Position numbers and translations under genes: made by a program. DNA of 64,000 nucleotides from Rheinheimera oceanensis. GTDB taxonomy: Bacteria > Pseudomonadota > Gammaproteobacteria > Enterobacterales > Alteromonadaceae. Shown one piece after another: positions 49,142 through 57,731 of this stretch; within the stretch, counting starts at the first letter, position 1; each line of letters begins with the position of its first letter. Where the stretch lies: the NCBI RefSeq assembly GCF_018831085.1, contig NZ_JAGPNM010000005.1:124001-188000 (forward strand), given 5' to 3'. A model generated the notes under the pieces. That model was given only the letters and a program-made list of their open reading frames with translations. It was not told the origin of the DNA and searched no databases.

Positions 49142-50578
49142 TCAGTCGGCCCTTACTGCACGTACAATGATCTTGTCGTTTTCGCTAATGTCGCCGCCCA
49201 GCAGTTCTGAGTATTCATCATTAGCCAAACCAATACGTATATTCACCGGCTCTGGCTGACCCGCTGTGTTTAAGCGCCACACCTGGGCACGGGTGCCGGC
49301 TTCTGCATCAGGCGCCCTGTTGCGGCGCTGCTCGTTTAACTGCATATATTGCTGGTACTGTTGCTCTGTCAGCACCAGTTGCAGTGCATTTTGCAGTTTT
49401 TGCCGCTGTTGTGTCATTGCCTGGCGCGGGTCTGCCATCGGGTTGTCGGCATTCTGGCTGCGGCTTTGTTGTATGGCTTTACCAAATTCAGCATACACTT
49501 GCTTTACCTTAGCAGCCGTGTCTGCGTTAAGGTTTAGCTGCTTAATTAAATTAGCCGCCATATCGGGCTGGCTTTGCGTTTCGGCTGTTACACCAACCGG
49601 TTTAAAACGCAAAGCCGCATTAGGTATGCGCAGTACATCTTGCTTTGCACCACGTACAATATTCATATTGGCTGTCATACCCGGCAGTAATAATTGCTGC
49701 TGGTTCGGGGCATTAATAATAACTTTGTATGTCACCACGTTGTTGGTATTGGTAGCTGCTTTGCGTACCTGGGCGACTTCACCGGAAAAACGCCGATCCG
49801 GATAGGCATCAACCTGAAAGCGCACCAACTGGCCATGTTGCACTTTGCCTATGTCGGCCTCATCTACGTCGGCTTCAATCTGCATACGGGATAAATCCTG
49901 CGCTATGGTAAACAGCGTAGGGGCCGACAAACTGGCTGCCACTGTCTGGCCGGTATCTACCTGACGGTCTATTACTGTGCCGTTAACCGGCGAGCGGATA
50001 GTTGTGCGGTCTAAATCAAGCTGGGCCTGCTCTAATTGGGCATTACGTTGCAGCAGTTGTGCCTCGGCGCTTTGAATTTGCGCCTGTGCCAGCACTATTT
50101 GGGCTTGTGCTGTTTCAAACGCGGCTCTGGCATCATCCAGATCACTTTGGTTGCTCAGCTTTTGCTGCATCAACTGTTGCTGACGGGTATAGGCACGCTC
50201 GGTGCGGGCCAGCTCGGTGTTAGATTTGGTCAGCGTGGCTTTTTGCTGTGCCAGGCTGGCCTGTGCCATTACCACATCAGCCTCTGCCTGGCGCAATTTG
50301 GCTACATAAGTTCTGTCATCCAGTTTGGCAATAGCCTGGCCCTGGGTAACATCGTCGTTAAAATCGACATATAACTCGGTAATAAGCCCCGACACTTCAG
50401 TACCCACTTCCACCGTCACAACTGCCTTGGTGGTACCTGCTGTGTTTACCACGCTTTCAACATCACCACGGGCAGGGCTTTGTGTTTGATATTGTATCAG
50501 TTGCTGCTGGGTACCTGTGCTAAGCCAAAAACCGGCGGCAACTAATGCCACCACGAAAGCTGAAATCCAATAACGCAC
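49142..50578 (-). CDS. MacA-type periplasmic adaptor with a helical insertion
   Basis: The 478-aa adaptor is about 100 residues longer than MacA (371 aa in E. coli). It has a membrane anchor (ISAFVVALVAAGFWLSTG), a lipoyl/barrel-sandwich region, a long coiled-coil hairpin (about 105-205) and a beta-barrel domain (IEADVDEADIGKV). Between the barrel and the C-terminal membrane-proximal part (residues about 327-425) is a Gln-rich helical insertion ending in LVLTEQQYQQYMQLNEQRR, which looks like the LTxxQ motif of Spy/CpxP proteins. It starts the three-gene exporter operon. Confidence 0.9.
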   Translation of the reverse strand: MRYWISAFVVALVAAGFWLSTGTQQQLIQYQTQSPARGDVESVVNTAGTTKAVVTVEVGTEVSGLITELYVDFNDDVTQGQAIAKLDDRTYVAKLRQAEADVVMAQASLAQQKATLTKSNTELARTERAYTRQQQLMQQKLSNQSDLDDARAAFETAQAQIVLAQAQIQSAEAQLLQRNAQLEQAQLDLDRTTIRSPVNGTVIDRQVDTGQTVAASLSAPTLFTIAQDLSRMQIEADVDEADIGKVQHGQLVRFQVDAYPDRRFSGEVAQVRKAATNTNNVVTYKVIINAPNQQQLLLPGMTANMNIVRGAKQDVLRIPNAALRFKPVGVTAETQSQPDMAANLIKQLNLNADTAAKVKQVYAEFGKAIQQSRSQNADNPMADPRQAMTQQRQKLQNALQLVLTEQQYQQYMQLNEQRRNRAPDAEAGTRAQVWRLNTAGQPEPVNIRIGLANDEYSELLGGDISENDKIIVRAVRAD

Positions 50579-50732
50579 TGCTTTTACTCCATAAAACTAT
50601 ATGCGTTTACTATATCAGCCTCTACTGCTAAGCAATGTCAGGGCAGGGTAAAGGTTGTGTAAAGGCAAAAAGTTTAACCCCGTTTTATTAGCTCAAACGT
50701 CTAATTGCCAACAAGGTTAATAAGGAGCTGAT

Positions 50733-51359
50733 ATGCAAACTTTGTCCTCTCAACACACAGTAAAAATGACCTCAGCAGCTGTATCGGCACTAACGATCAC
50801 CTTTTTATTGTTTGCTGCTATGCAGCAACTGATCAAAACGGAGGGTATAAAACCACAAGCATCACCTGTTTATCTGCCGGTTGAGCTTTTTAACCCGCCG
50901 CCAGAGTCTGACGTAATAAAAAATAAAGTATTACCACCGATGCCGGAGCTAAAGCCACGTGATTTACCTAAAGTAGAGCCGACGGTGGAAACGTTAACAA
51001 ACCTTAACCCTGGCTTTGAGCCAATAGACAGAATAAATATCCCCCGTAGCAGTGGCCCGGGTACCATGATGCAAAGTGGTGAACGTTCTGCTACGCCATT
51101 GGTTAGGGTTGAACCACGTTATCCGACAGAAGCTGCGCGCGATGGTATTTCAGGCTGGGTTCGTCTGAGCTTTACCATAGACGAAACCGGTGCCGTTACT
51201 GACGTAGCTGTGCTTGCAGCAGAGCCGGCAAGCCTGTTTAACCGCGAAGCGGTAAGGGCATTGCGGCGCTGGAAGTATCAGCCGCAACTGGTTGATGGTA
51301 AAGCAGTAAAACAACAGAATATGCAGGTTCAGCTCGATTTCAGTTTACAGAACGACTAG
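50733..51359 (+). CDS. TonB-like energy transducer
   Basis: The 208-aa protein has an N-terminal membrane helix (residues about 15-31), a Pro-rich spacer (PPPESDVIKNKVLPPMPELK) and a C-terminal TonB domain (VEPRYPTEAARDGISGWVRL; EAVRALRRWKYQPQLVDGK). It would pass proton-motive energy to TonB-dependent receptors such as that at 59469-62036; no exbB/exbD is nearby. ATG at 50733 follows AAGGAG. It is divergent from the exporter operon and is followed by a sigma factor gene 35 nt later. Confidence 0.92.
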   Translation: MQTLSSQHTVKMTSAAVSALTITFLLFAAMQQLIKTEGIKPQASPVYLPVELFNPPPESDVIKNKVLPPMPELKPRDLPKVEPTVETLTNLNPGFEPIDRINIPRSSGPGTMMQSGERSATPLVRVEPRYPTEAARDGISGWVRLSFTIDETGAVTDVAVLAAEPASLFNREAVRALRRWKYQPQLVDGKAVKQQNMQVQLDFSLQND

Positions 51360-51394
51360 GCTGAAATTACAGGGTAAGCACAAGGAGCAGTTTA

Positions 51395-51970
51395 ATGGCA
51401 TTATCCTTCTTTGTTAGTAGCTGGTTTGGCAGTGATAGCAGTGCAGAGCAGCTGTTTGCGCTATACCGTGACACAGGCAGCCCTGCGTATCTGGAAAAAC
51501 TGATTGCGTTGCATGGTAATGAGTTATACCACTTTTTGGCACAGCAATCAGACAAAGCGCTGGCAGAGGACATCAGCCAGCAATGCTGGCTTAAACTTAT
51601 TGAGCAACCTTACAGCTTTGCTGGCAAAAGCAGTTTTAAAACCTGGTTGTTTAGTGTGGGACGTAATTGCCTGATTGATGAATTACGTCGCCGTCAGCGC
51701 TGGCAGGCAGATATGCCTGAAACCGAGCTTGCTGCCAGTACCTGCCTGGCACAGCAGTTAGATACCAACAGACGGCAATTATTGTTTAGTGAGCAATTAC
51801 AATTACTGCCGTTTTTACAGCGTGAAGCGTTAATGCTGCAACTGGAAGGTTTTTCATTACAGCAGATCAGCGATATTACCCGGCAGCCGGCTGAAACCAT
51901 AAAAAGCCGCTTACGTTATGCCAGGCAGTTTTTACAGCAGTTAGCCGGAGGCTCAGATGACAACGCCTGA
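51395..51970 (+). CDS. ECF-type sigma-70 family factor
   Basis: The 191-aa protein has region 2 (about 20-90, with DISQQCWLKLIEQPYSF and FKTWLFSVGRNCLIDELRRR) and region 4 (LPFLQREALMLQLEGFSLQQ, then ISDITRQPAETIKSRLRYAR), the layout of ECF sigma factors. It overlaps the next gene by 14 nt, a typical arrangement for a sigma and its membrane anti-sigma partner. Its target promoters are unknown; the downstream protease is a likely target. Confidence 0.92.
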   Translation: MALSFFVSSWFGSDSSAEQLFALYRDTGSPAYLEKLIALHGNELYHFLAQQSDKALAEDISQQCWLKLIEQPYSFAGKSSFKTWLFSVGRNCLIDELRRRQRWQADMPETELAASTCLAQQLDTNRRQLLFSEQLQLLPFLQREALMLQLEGFSLQQISDITRQPAETIKSRLRYARQFLQQLAGGSDDNA

Positions 51971-52568
51971 ACATTTTGAACAGAAACTGCAACAGCAGTA
52001 CCAGCATGATAAAGCCTGTCATGTGCTGCCACAGCGGGTTAGCAGTGAAATAGTTCGTCGCGCCAGGTCAGTAAAACGCAACAACGGTATGGGGTTGTGG
52101 CGTAATACTCAACTGGCAATGAGCTGTGCCTTGTTGCTGTTGATGGGATACTTATTGCAACCGGCAGATAAAAAAGTACCCTTGTATTATCAGGTAGTGG
52201 TAACACAGGGCGAGCATTACAAAGAGGTACAGCAGCACCGGTTATCACCGCAAACTGAGTATATGGCACTTTCGCCACAGGTCGATCCATCTGTGGTTTA
52301 TCAGCAATACACTGCAGCCCAACAACGTAGCACGGCCTTTCATTATCATACCGGCTTATTACGTCAACAAGAAGAACAGTGGCAGATCACCGTATGTGAT
52401 GATCTGCTACTGACTATAGATCGGCAGCTATTAAGCCAGTTAAACCTGCAACAGCATAAACTTAGCGACTTTGCTCAGCAGCAGTGGGTTGAGTTTGTCA
52501 GCAATAGTGCCGGTAGGTTGGTTGCCATTAAGCCGGTTAGCAGTGGCTTGTATTGTTCTGAAAGCTAA
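51957..52568 (+). CDS. probable membrane anti-sigma factor
   Basis: I do not recognise a named family. The 203-aa protein has a cytoplasmic N-terminal part of about 45 residues (basic, no zinc-binding HxxxCxxC), one membrane helix (LAMSCALLLLMGYLL, about residues 50-66) and a periplasmic domain of about 135 residues rich in Gln. Its topology and 14-nt overlap with the sigma gene point to an anti-sigma factor. The subtilase downstream might act on it, but that is speculation. Confidence 0.7.
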   Translation: MTTPEHFEQKLQQQYQHDKACHVLPQRVSSEIVRRARSVKRNNGMGLWRNTQLAMSCALLLLMGYLLQPADKKVPLYYQVVVTQGEHYKEVQQHRLSPQTEYMALSPQVDPSVVYQQYTAAQQRSTAFHYHTGLLRQQEEQWQITVCDDLLLTIDRQLLSQLNLQQHKLSDFAQQQWVEFVSNSAGRLVAIKPVSSGLYCSES

Positions 52569-52649
52569 AGAAGCGATTATCAATACAAAAAGAATTACAC
52601 TATTTATACAAAGATCCCGTAGTATTAGCTGATAAAGTTTTGTTACGGC

Positions 52650-55331
52650 ATGGGGTGGAATATGTTCAGAAATAGTTTGTTGGCTATAGCGGGTTGTGGC
52701 TTGTTGTGTGCCTGGGCTGAAGCTGCACCGCAGCAGGCAAGAATTATTCTGACATTAGAGCCAGAGGTGAGCGCCAGCAGCTTTGAACCGCAATTGCTGT
52801 CGGTACAAGGCGTAACAAAAAGCAAATCGCAGCCATTGCGTCGTTATCAACACCTGCCGCAACTGGCGGTTGCCACTTTAGCCAGCGGTGCTGACGTCGA
52901 TAAAGCCTTAGCACAATACCAGAATATGCCTGGTGTTAAAGCGGCAGAGCTGGATCATAAAGTTAGTAAAGCTGCTATTCCTAACGATCCGCGGTTTGCC
53001 CAGCAGTGGCATCTTGGCACGGGTAAAGGCATTAATGCCATTGCTGCCTGGGATCAGACCACCGGTGACGACGAACTGGTGGTGGCTGTTATCGATACCG
53101 GGGTCGATTATCTGCACCCCGATTTAGCCCCGAATATCTGGCAAAACCCCGGCGAAACCGCTGGCGATGGCATAGATAACGACAATAACGGCTATATCGA
53201 CGATATTCGTGGTATAAACCCGGCTGATGGCAATGTTAACCCATTGGATACAGACGGCCATGGCACTGTTATTGCCGGTATTATCGCTGCAAGTACTAAT
53301 AACAATGTCGGTGTGGCCGGTATTAACTGGAACGTAAAAATTCTGCCGTGCCGTTTTATGGATGAAAACGGTGACGGTTTTATCAGTGATGCTATAGAGT
53401 GCCTGGATTATGTGCTGGATTTAAAGCTGAACCACAATATTAATATTGTGGCCAGCAATAACTCCTGGGGTGCGGCTATAAATTCTCAGGCGCTATACAA
53501 TGCCATAGCAGCACACAATGATGCCGGTATTTTGTTTGTTGCCAGCGCCGGTAATGAAAACAGCCAGGCGAAGTTTTATCCGGCAGCCTTTGATTTGCCC
53601 AATGTAATCAGTGTTACAGCCCATGACGAACAAGGTAATAAAGCTGACTTTGCTAATTACGGCCGTGACTGGGTAAGTTTATCCGCCCCCGGTGTCGGCA
53701 TTGTTTCTACTAATCTGGATGACGGTTATGCCAGTGCGTCAGGTACCTCTATGGCGGCTCCTATGGTGGCGGGTGTAGCGGCGTTGGCTAAAGCTGCCGA
53801 GCCGGCACTAACAATGCAGCAATTGCGCGGCCGCTTGCTGGTGTCCGGCCAGGCGGCAACCGATCCGCTGCTGGCAGAGCAAACGATTAACGGTAACTTA
53901 TTGCTGGCCAGCGGCAGCGGCCAGAGTGGCGTACTTAACTGTGTTAACGCACAGCGCCAGCGGCGTATGTTGCCGCTAACAGATGTAGTGTACCTTGCAG
54001 CGAATACCGCCATTGATTTAAAAGTACTGAGTATTAACTGCGATGGCAATGGTGTGCCGGTGAGCGTGACACAAGGCGGCAATAACATAACTATGGCAGA
54101 TAACGGCGTAGCGCCTGACGTTAATAGTGGTGACGGCGTATACAGTGCGCGCTGGACATTTGATGGTAACGATACCAGCCTGGTATTTCCTGATGGCACT
54201 GTTGAGGTGCGGTTGCGTAGTAACGACTACTGCAGCGTAAATAATGTCAGCGAAATTCCGTTAGCCGAATGCTCGGCACTGGTTGATTTATACTACGATA
54301 CCGCAGGGCAAAACTGGCTAAACCGGACAAACTGGCTGCAAAATAATACACCGTGTAACTGGTTCGGTGTAAGTTGCAGTGCCGGCCACGTTGTTTCAGT
54401 AACGCTTGATGATAACCGTCTGCTGGGTTTTATCCCGCCCAGCATCGCCGGTTTAACTGAACTACAACAACTGGATCTGAGCTTTAATACTCTGCAAGGC
54501 AGCCTGCAGTTAGCCCTGACTCAACTTAGCAAGCTGCAAAGCCTTATTTTATGGCGCAACGCCATTGAAGGCGCTATACCCGCACAGCTGAGTACTTTGC
54601 CTGCATTGCAGATACTGGATCTGTCGGAAAACCGCTTTACCGGCAGTATTCCTGCTGCCTTGGGTAACCTTACAACTCTGCAGGCATTATACGTAGACAG
54701 TAATTTGTTAAGCGGTAGTGTGCCTTCTGCACTGGGGCAACTTAGCCAGCTAAGAGCGCTGTGGTTAAGCGATAATACCCTGAGCGGCACCTTGCCACAG
54801 AGTTTTACAGCACTGACGCAGATGGAGGATTTCCGCTTTGAAAATACTGATCTGTGCCCGCCAACCGATCAGCAATTTACAAGCTGGTTGCAGCAAATAG
54901 ACACCGTCGTCGTAAATACTGATTGTGGCACGAGTAATACCGCCCCGGTAGTGTCCGCAGGCACGGCACAGCAGGTAAGTAGTGGCGCCACAGTACAATT
55001 ACAGGCTACAGCCACAGACAGTGATGGCGACAATCTGACTTACCAGTGGCAGCAAATTGGCGGGCCGCAGGTAAGCCTGAGTAACACTACCGCATTAAAT
55101 ACCAGCTTTACTGCACCAACGGTAACAACGCAAACACATTTACTGTTTCGCTTTACCGCCAATGATGGCACCGCTAGCAGCAGCGCTGAGGTACTTATTA
55201 CTGTGAACCCGGCAAGCTCAGGAGGTGGAGGCAATGATAATGGCGGTGGCTCAGGCGGTGGTGGTTTAGGCATTGTTTGGTTGCTACTACTGGCAATGAT
55301 CTACCGTTACCGGCTTGGCAAGGCAGAATAA
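52650..55331 (+). CDS. secreted subtilase with LRR, PKD-like and GlyGly-CTERM parts
   Basis: The 893-aa S8 protease has a signal peptide (LLAIAGCGLLCAWAEA), an N-terminal prodomain, and a catalytic domain with Asp149 (AVIDTGVDY), His204 (DGHGTVIAGI) and Ser367 (GTSMAAPMVAG). Next come a beta domain, plant-type leucine-rich repeats at about residues 590-735 (LQQLDLSFNTLQGSL; LQILDLSENRFTGSIP), a PKD/cadherin-like domain at about 763-853 (TATDSDGDNLTYQWQQIGG) and a C-terminal Gly-rich stretch, hydrophobic helix and basic end (GLGIVWLLLLAMIYRYR) of the GlyGly-CTERM type, cut by rhombosortase during type II secretion. The start may be ATG at 52650 or at 52662, which has GGGGTGG upstream. Confidence 0.93.
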   Translation: MGWNMFRNSLLAIAGCGLLCAWAEAAPQQARIILTLEPEVSASSFEPQLLSVQGVTKSKSQPLRRYQHLPQLAVATLASGADVDKALAQYQNMPGVKAAELDHKVSKAAIPNDPRFAQQWHLGTGKGINAIAAWDQTTGDDELVVAVIDTGVDYLHPDLAPNIWQNPGETAGDGIDNDNNGYIDDIRGINPADGNVNPLDTDGHGTVIAGIIAASTNNNVGVAGINWNVKILPCRFMDENGDGFISDAIECLDYVLDLKLNHNINIVASNNSWGAAINSQALYNAIAAHNDAGILFVASAGNENSQAKFYPAAFDLPNVISVTAHDEQGNKADFANYGRDWVSLSAPGVGIVSTNLDDGYASASGTSMAAPMVAGVAALAKAAEPALTMQQLRGRLLVSGQAATDPLLAEQTINGNLLLASGSGQSGVLNCVNAQRQRRMLPLTDVVYLAANTAIDLKVLSINCDGNGVPVSVTQGGNNITMADNGVAPDVNSGDGVYSARWTFDGNDTSLVFPDGTVEVRLRSNDYCSVNNVSEIPLAECSALVDLYYDTAGQNWLNRTNWLQNNTPCNWFGVSCSAGHVVSVTLDDNRLLGFIPPSIAGLTELQQLDLSFNTLQGSLQLALTQLSKLQSLILWRNAIEGAIPAQLSTLPALQILDLSENRFTGSIPAALGNLTTLQALYVDSNLLSGSVPSALGQLSQLRALWLSDNTLSGTLPQSFTALTQMEDFRFENTDLCPPTDQQFTSWLQQIDTVVVNTDCGTSNTAPVVSAGTAQQVSSGATVQLQATATDSDGDNLTYQWQQIGGPQVSLSNTTALNTSFTAPTVTTQTHLLFRFTANDGTASSSAEVLITVNPASSGGGGNDNGGGSGGGGLGIVWLLLLAMIYRYRLGKAE

Positions 55332-55341
55332 AGCTCCTACA

Positions 55342-55370
55342 ATGCCCGCCGGCATTTAACAGGCGGGCAT
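55342..55370 (+). terminator. hairpin after the subtilase gene
   Basis: ATGCCCGCC and GGCGGGCAT form a perfect 9-bp GC-rich stem 10 nt after the stop codon. No T tract follows on the plus strand, so termination may be weak. It ends 2 nt before an ATG at 55372 of the next gene, which makes that ATG an unlikely start. Confidence 0.6.
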
Positions 55371-55395
55371 AATGATAAGCAGAAAAGGGGTTACA

Positions 55396-56562
55396 GTGCG
55401 GCAGTATTTTCTGGCAATAGCCTGTTTGTTTAGCAGCTCTGTTATGGCAGAGATTGAACTTGGGCCTCTGGTAGCAGACTTTGACGAGTACTTTGCTGCT
55501 AACCTTAACGAACAGAAAATTCCCGGTGGCGCTTATGCCATAGTGCGCGGCAATAAAATTATTGCCACTGCCGGTTTTGGTGTACGCCAGCTTGGCAGCA
55601 AAGAACCGGTAGATCCATACACGGTGTTTCGTATTGCCTCAGTGTCAAAAACCTTTGCTGCAGGCCTGGCCAGTATAGTGGCATCACAAGGCCATTTTAA
55701 CTGGGACGACAACGTTACCCGCTATTTGCCGGAGTTTAGTTTTAAAAGTCCACGTTACAATAAACAGTTAAAAGTTGAACATTTATTGTCACAAAGCACC
55801 GGTGTTATGGCTAACGCCTACGACAACCTGATTGAAGCCGATTTGCTACCCGAGCGTATCCTGCCACAGTTCAGTAAAATTGACCCTCTTTGCCCTCCCG
55901 GCCAGTGTTATGGTTACCAGAATGTGCTGTTTAGCTTAATTGAGCCCATCATGCAGCAAACTACCGGTAAAACCTATGCCGAGCTAATGCAGGAACATAT
56001 TTTTACCCCGCTGCAATTGCCAACGGCCTCTGTCGGGCTGGATGGTTTTTTCAGCACCGAAAACCGTGCTATGCCGCATGTGCGTGCCAGAGGTAGCTGG
56101 CACAGCACCAAAGTAGCAGAAAGCTATTACCGTTTTGGCCCTGCTGCCGGTGTTAATGCCAGTGCGGTAGATTTAGGTTACTGGTTAATTGCTCAACTGG
56201 GGCATAATCCGGCGGTAATGTCAGACAGCCTGCTGGAAAAAATTACCGCCAAGCGGGTAAAAACCCGGCGCGATTTAAGACGCAAAGAATGGCGGCGCTA
56301 CCTGACCGATGCCCATTATGCACTGGGCTGGCGGGTGTATCAGTTTGGCCAGGATGAACTTATTTACCATGGTGGCTGGGTAAAAGGTTATCGCGCTGAA
56401 ATTGCCTATTCACGTGAGCATCAGCTGGGGTTGGTTATGCTGATTAATGCTGAATCTAATGTAATGAATGAAATGGGCACCTATTTTTGGTCAGGTATGC
56501 TAACGGCTATTCATCAGCAAGAACGTGAAGCACAGCAAGCTGCTGCGCAAACAGAGCTGTAA
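55396..56562 (+). CDS. serine hydrolase of the beta-lactamase class C family, exported
   Basis: The 388-aa protein has a signal peptide (QYFLAIACLFSSSVMA) and a penicillin-binding/beta-lactamase fold with the catalytic S-x-x-K in FRIASVSKTFAAG, the Y-x-N-type motif in GYQNVLFSLIEP and the third motif in YHGGWVKGYRAEI. The GTG at 55396 is preferred because AGGGG precedes it at good spacing, while the ATG at 55372 directly abuts a hairpin. Substrate may be peptidoglycan, esters or D-peptides; resistance is not implied. Confidence 0.9.
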   Translation: MRQYFLAIACLFSSSVMAEIELGPLVADFDEYFAANLNEQKIPGGAYAIVRGNKIIATAGFGVRQLGSKEPVDPYTVFRIASVSKTFAAGLASIVASQGHFNWDDNVTRYLPEFSFKSPRYNKQLKVEHLLSQSTGVMANAYDNLIEADLLPERILPQFSKIDPLCPPGQCYGYQNVLFSLIEPIMQQTTGKTYAELMQEHIFTPLQLPTASVGLDGFFSTENRAMPHVRARGSWHSTKVAESYYRFGPAAGVNASAVDLGYWLIAQLGHNPAVMSDSLLEKITAKRVKTRRDLRRKEWRRYLTDAHYALGWRVYQFGQDELIYHGGWVKGYRAEIAYSREHQLGLVMLINAESNVMNEMGTYFWSGMLTAIHQQEREAQQAAAQTEL

Positions 56563-56573
56563 ACTCTGGCAGT

Positions 56574-56598
56574 GCCAGATCACCTGTGGTGATCTGGC
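56574..56598. terminator. bidirectional hairpin between convergent genes
   Basis: GCCAGATCACC and GGTGATCTGGC form a perfect 11-bp stem with a TGT loop, between the serine hydrolase and the RidA gene, which converge here. There is no clear T tract. Confidence 0.6.
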
Positions 56599-56607
56599 TG
56601 TAAGCTG

Positions 56608-57102
56608 TTAAGGCCGCACGGCAATCACTTCAATTTCTACCAACATACCGTCAGCCACTAAACCGGCAATTTGCAGGGCAGAGCGGGCTGGCAGGTTGGG
56701 TTGTTGCTCAGTGCCAAAGAACCGGGTATAGCCTTGCATAAAGCCGCTAAAATCCATCTTGCCACCAAGTGCCGGATCGCCCACCAGAAATACTGTCATT
56801 TTTACCACGTCGCCCATACCAAGGCCTTTATCTTTCAGGCTGGCTTCAATCTGGCTTAATACACTAACGGTTTGCTGCTCAGTATTGCCCCAGTAAGCTG
56901 CACTGTTTTTTTCTGCTTTAGGGTTAAGCGGTGCCGGTACTTTACCGCTTTCATACACCACGGCTTTACCTGCGGGTACCTCTACTGCAGCAGCAATAGG
57001 AAAAGTGCTGTTATTTGGCAGAGGGTAACGTTTGATATCGCCAGCAATGCTATTGTGGCTAATGGCTAATAATGCAGCGGCAAAACAAAAACTTAGTTTC
57101 AT
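56608..57102 (-). CDS. exported RidA-family protein
   Basis: RidA proteins hydrolyse reactive imines/enamines to keto acids and ammonia. This 164-aa member differs from the usual cytoplasmic form (about 130 aa) by having a signal peptide (LSFCFAAALLAISHNSIA, cleavage before GDIKRY). The key arginine is R140 (LPARSALQIAGL) followed by VEIEVIAV, as in active RidA. Its start overlaps the cytochrome stop (ATGA), so it is coupled to the oxidase operon. I infer that it acts on the imine made by the oxidase in the periplasm. Confidence 0.9.
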   Translation of the reverse strand: MKLSFCFAAALLAISHNSIAGDIKRYPLPNNSTFPIAAAVEVPAGKAVVYESGKVPAPLNPKAEKNSAAYWGNTEQQTVSVLSQIEASLKDKGLGMGDVVKMTVFLVGDPALGGKMDFSGFMQGYTRFFGTEQQPNLPARSALQIAGLVADGMLVEIEVIAVRP

Positions 57103-57731
57103 TGGGTTGTCCTTACTAACGGTTGGGTAGGGGGTAAGCTGTCAATATAGGCCACAACATCAGCTATGGCCTGATCATTTGCTAAACTTTGGGCAAACTG
57201 GCGCATTATCTGGCCGTAGCTATCGTCGCTTTGGTTACCGCGCCAGCCATTTTTAAAGGCACTGAGCTGTTGTACCAGATACCAGTTATGCTGGCCAGCC
57301 AGCGGCGGGGCATGTAGCTGAGCATTGCCTTCACCATTAGCGCCATGGCAAGCCTGACATTGTTGATATAACTGCCGGCCGTGTTGTATATCTGCTGTAG
57401 TATTAACACTAATGGGTAATTTCACCGGCGCCCGGCGGCGGATAAAAGCAATAGCCTGGTCAATTTCAGCATCGTTCATTGTGTTTGCAACGGCTTGCAT
57501 TTCTTTGCCGTGTGCGTCATCTGCGGCGTTACCGCGCCAGTTATTACGAAAGGCAATAAACTGCTGGCGCAGATACCAGTCGGGTAAAATAGCCAGGTTA
57601 GGGGCTTTAATAGCAACGTTACCCTGAGCCGCAGAGCCATGGCACACCAGGCAATAACGGGCGTCAGGTTGTTTAGAATCTGCCAGAGCAGTGCTGCTAA
57701 GTAACATAAACACCAGCCAGATTTTATTCAT
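57099..57731 (-). CDS. diheme cytochrome c, internally duplicated
   Basis: The 210-aa protein has a signal peptide (IWLVFMLLSSTALA) and two CXXCH heme sites at residues 27-31 (CLVCH) and 125-129 (CQACH). The halves repeat one another: each has WYL-x-QQ, then AF-[RK]-N-x-WRGN-x-x-DD and a G-x-x-M that can supply the axial methionine (M78 in the first half). It resembles cytochrome c4/c553 domains. The ATG overlaps the oxidase stop. It is the likely electron acceptor of the flavoenzyme and a client of the Ccm system. Confidence 0.93.
   Translation of the reverse strand: MNKIWLVFMLLSSTALADSKQPDARYCLVCHGSAAQGNVAIKAPNLAILPDWYLRQQFIAFRNNWRGNAADDAHGKEMQAVANTMNDAEIDQAIAFIRRRAPVKLPISVNTTADIQHGRQLYQQCQACHGANGEGNAQLHAPPLAGQHNWYLVQQLSAFKNGWRGNQSDDSYGQIMRQFAQSLANDQAIADVVAYIDSLPPTQPLVRTTQ

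Noticed and set aside
55396-56562. Antibiotic-resistance beta-lactamase
   Set aside because: The class C fold with SxxK is shared by many esterases and peptidases; sequence and context do not point to an AmpC enzyme.
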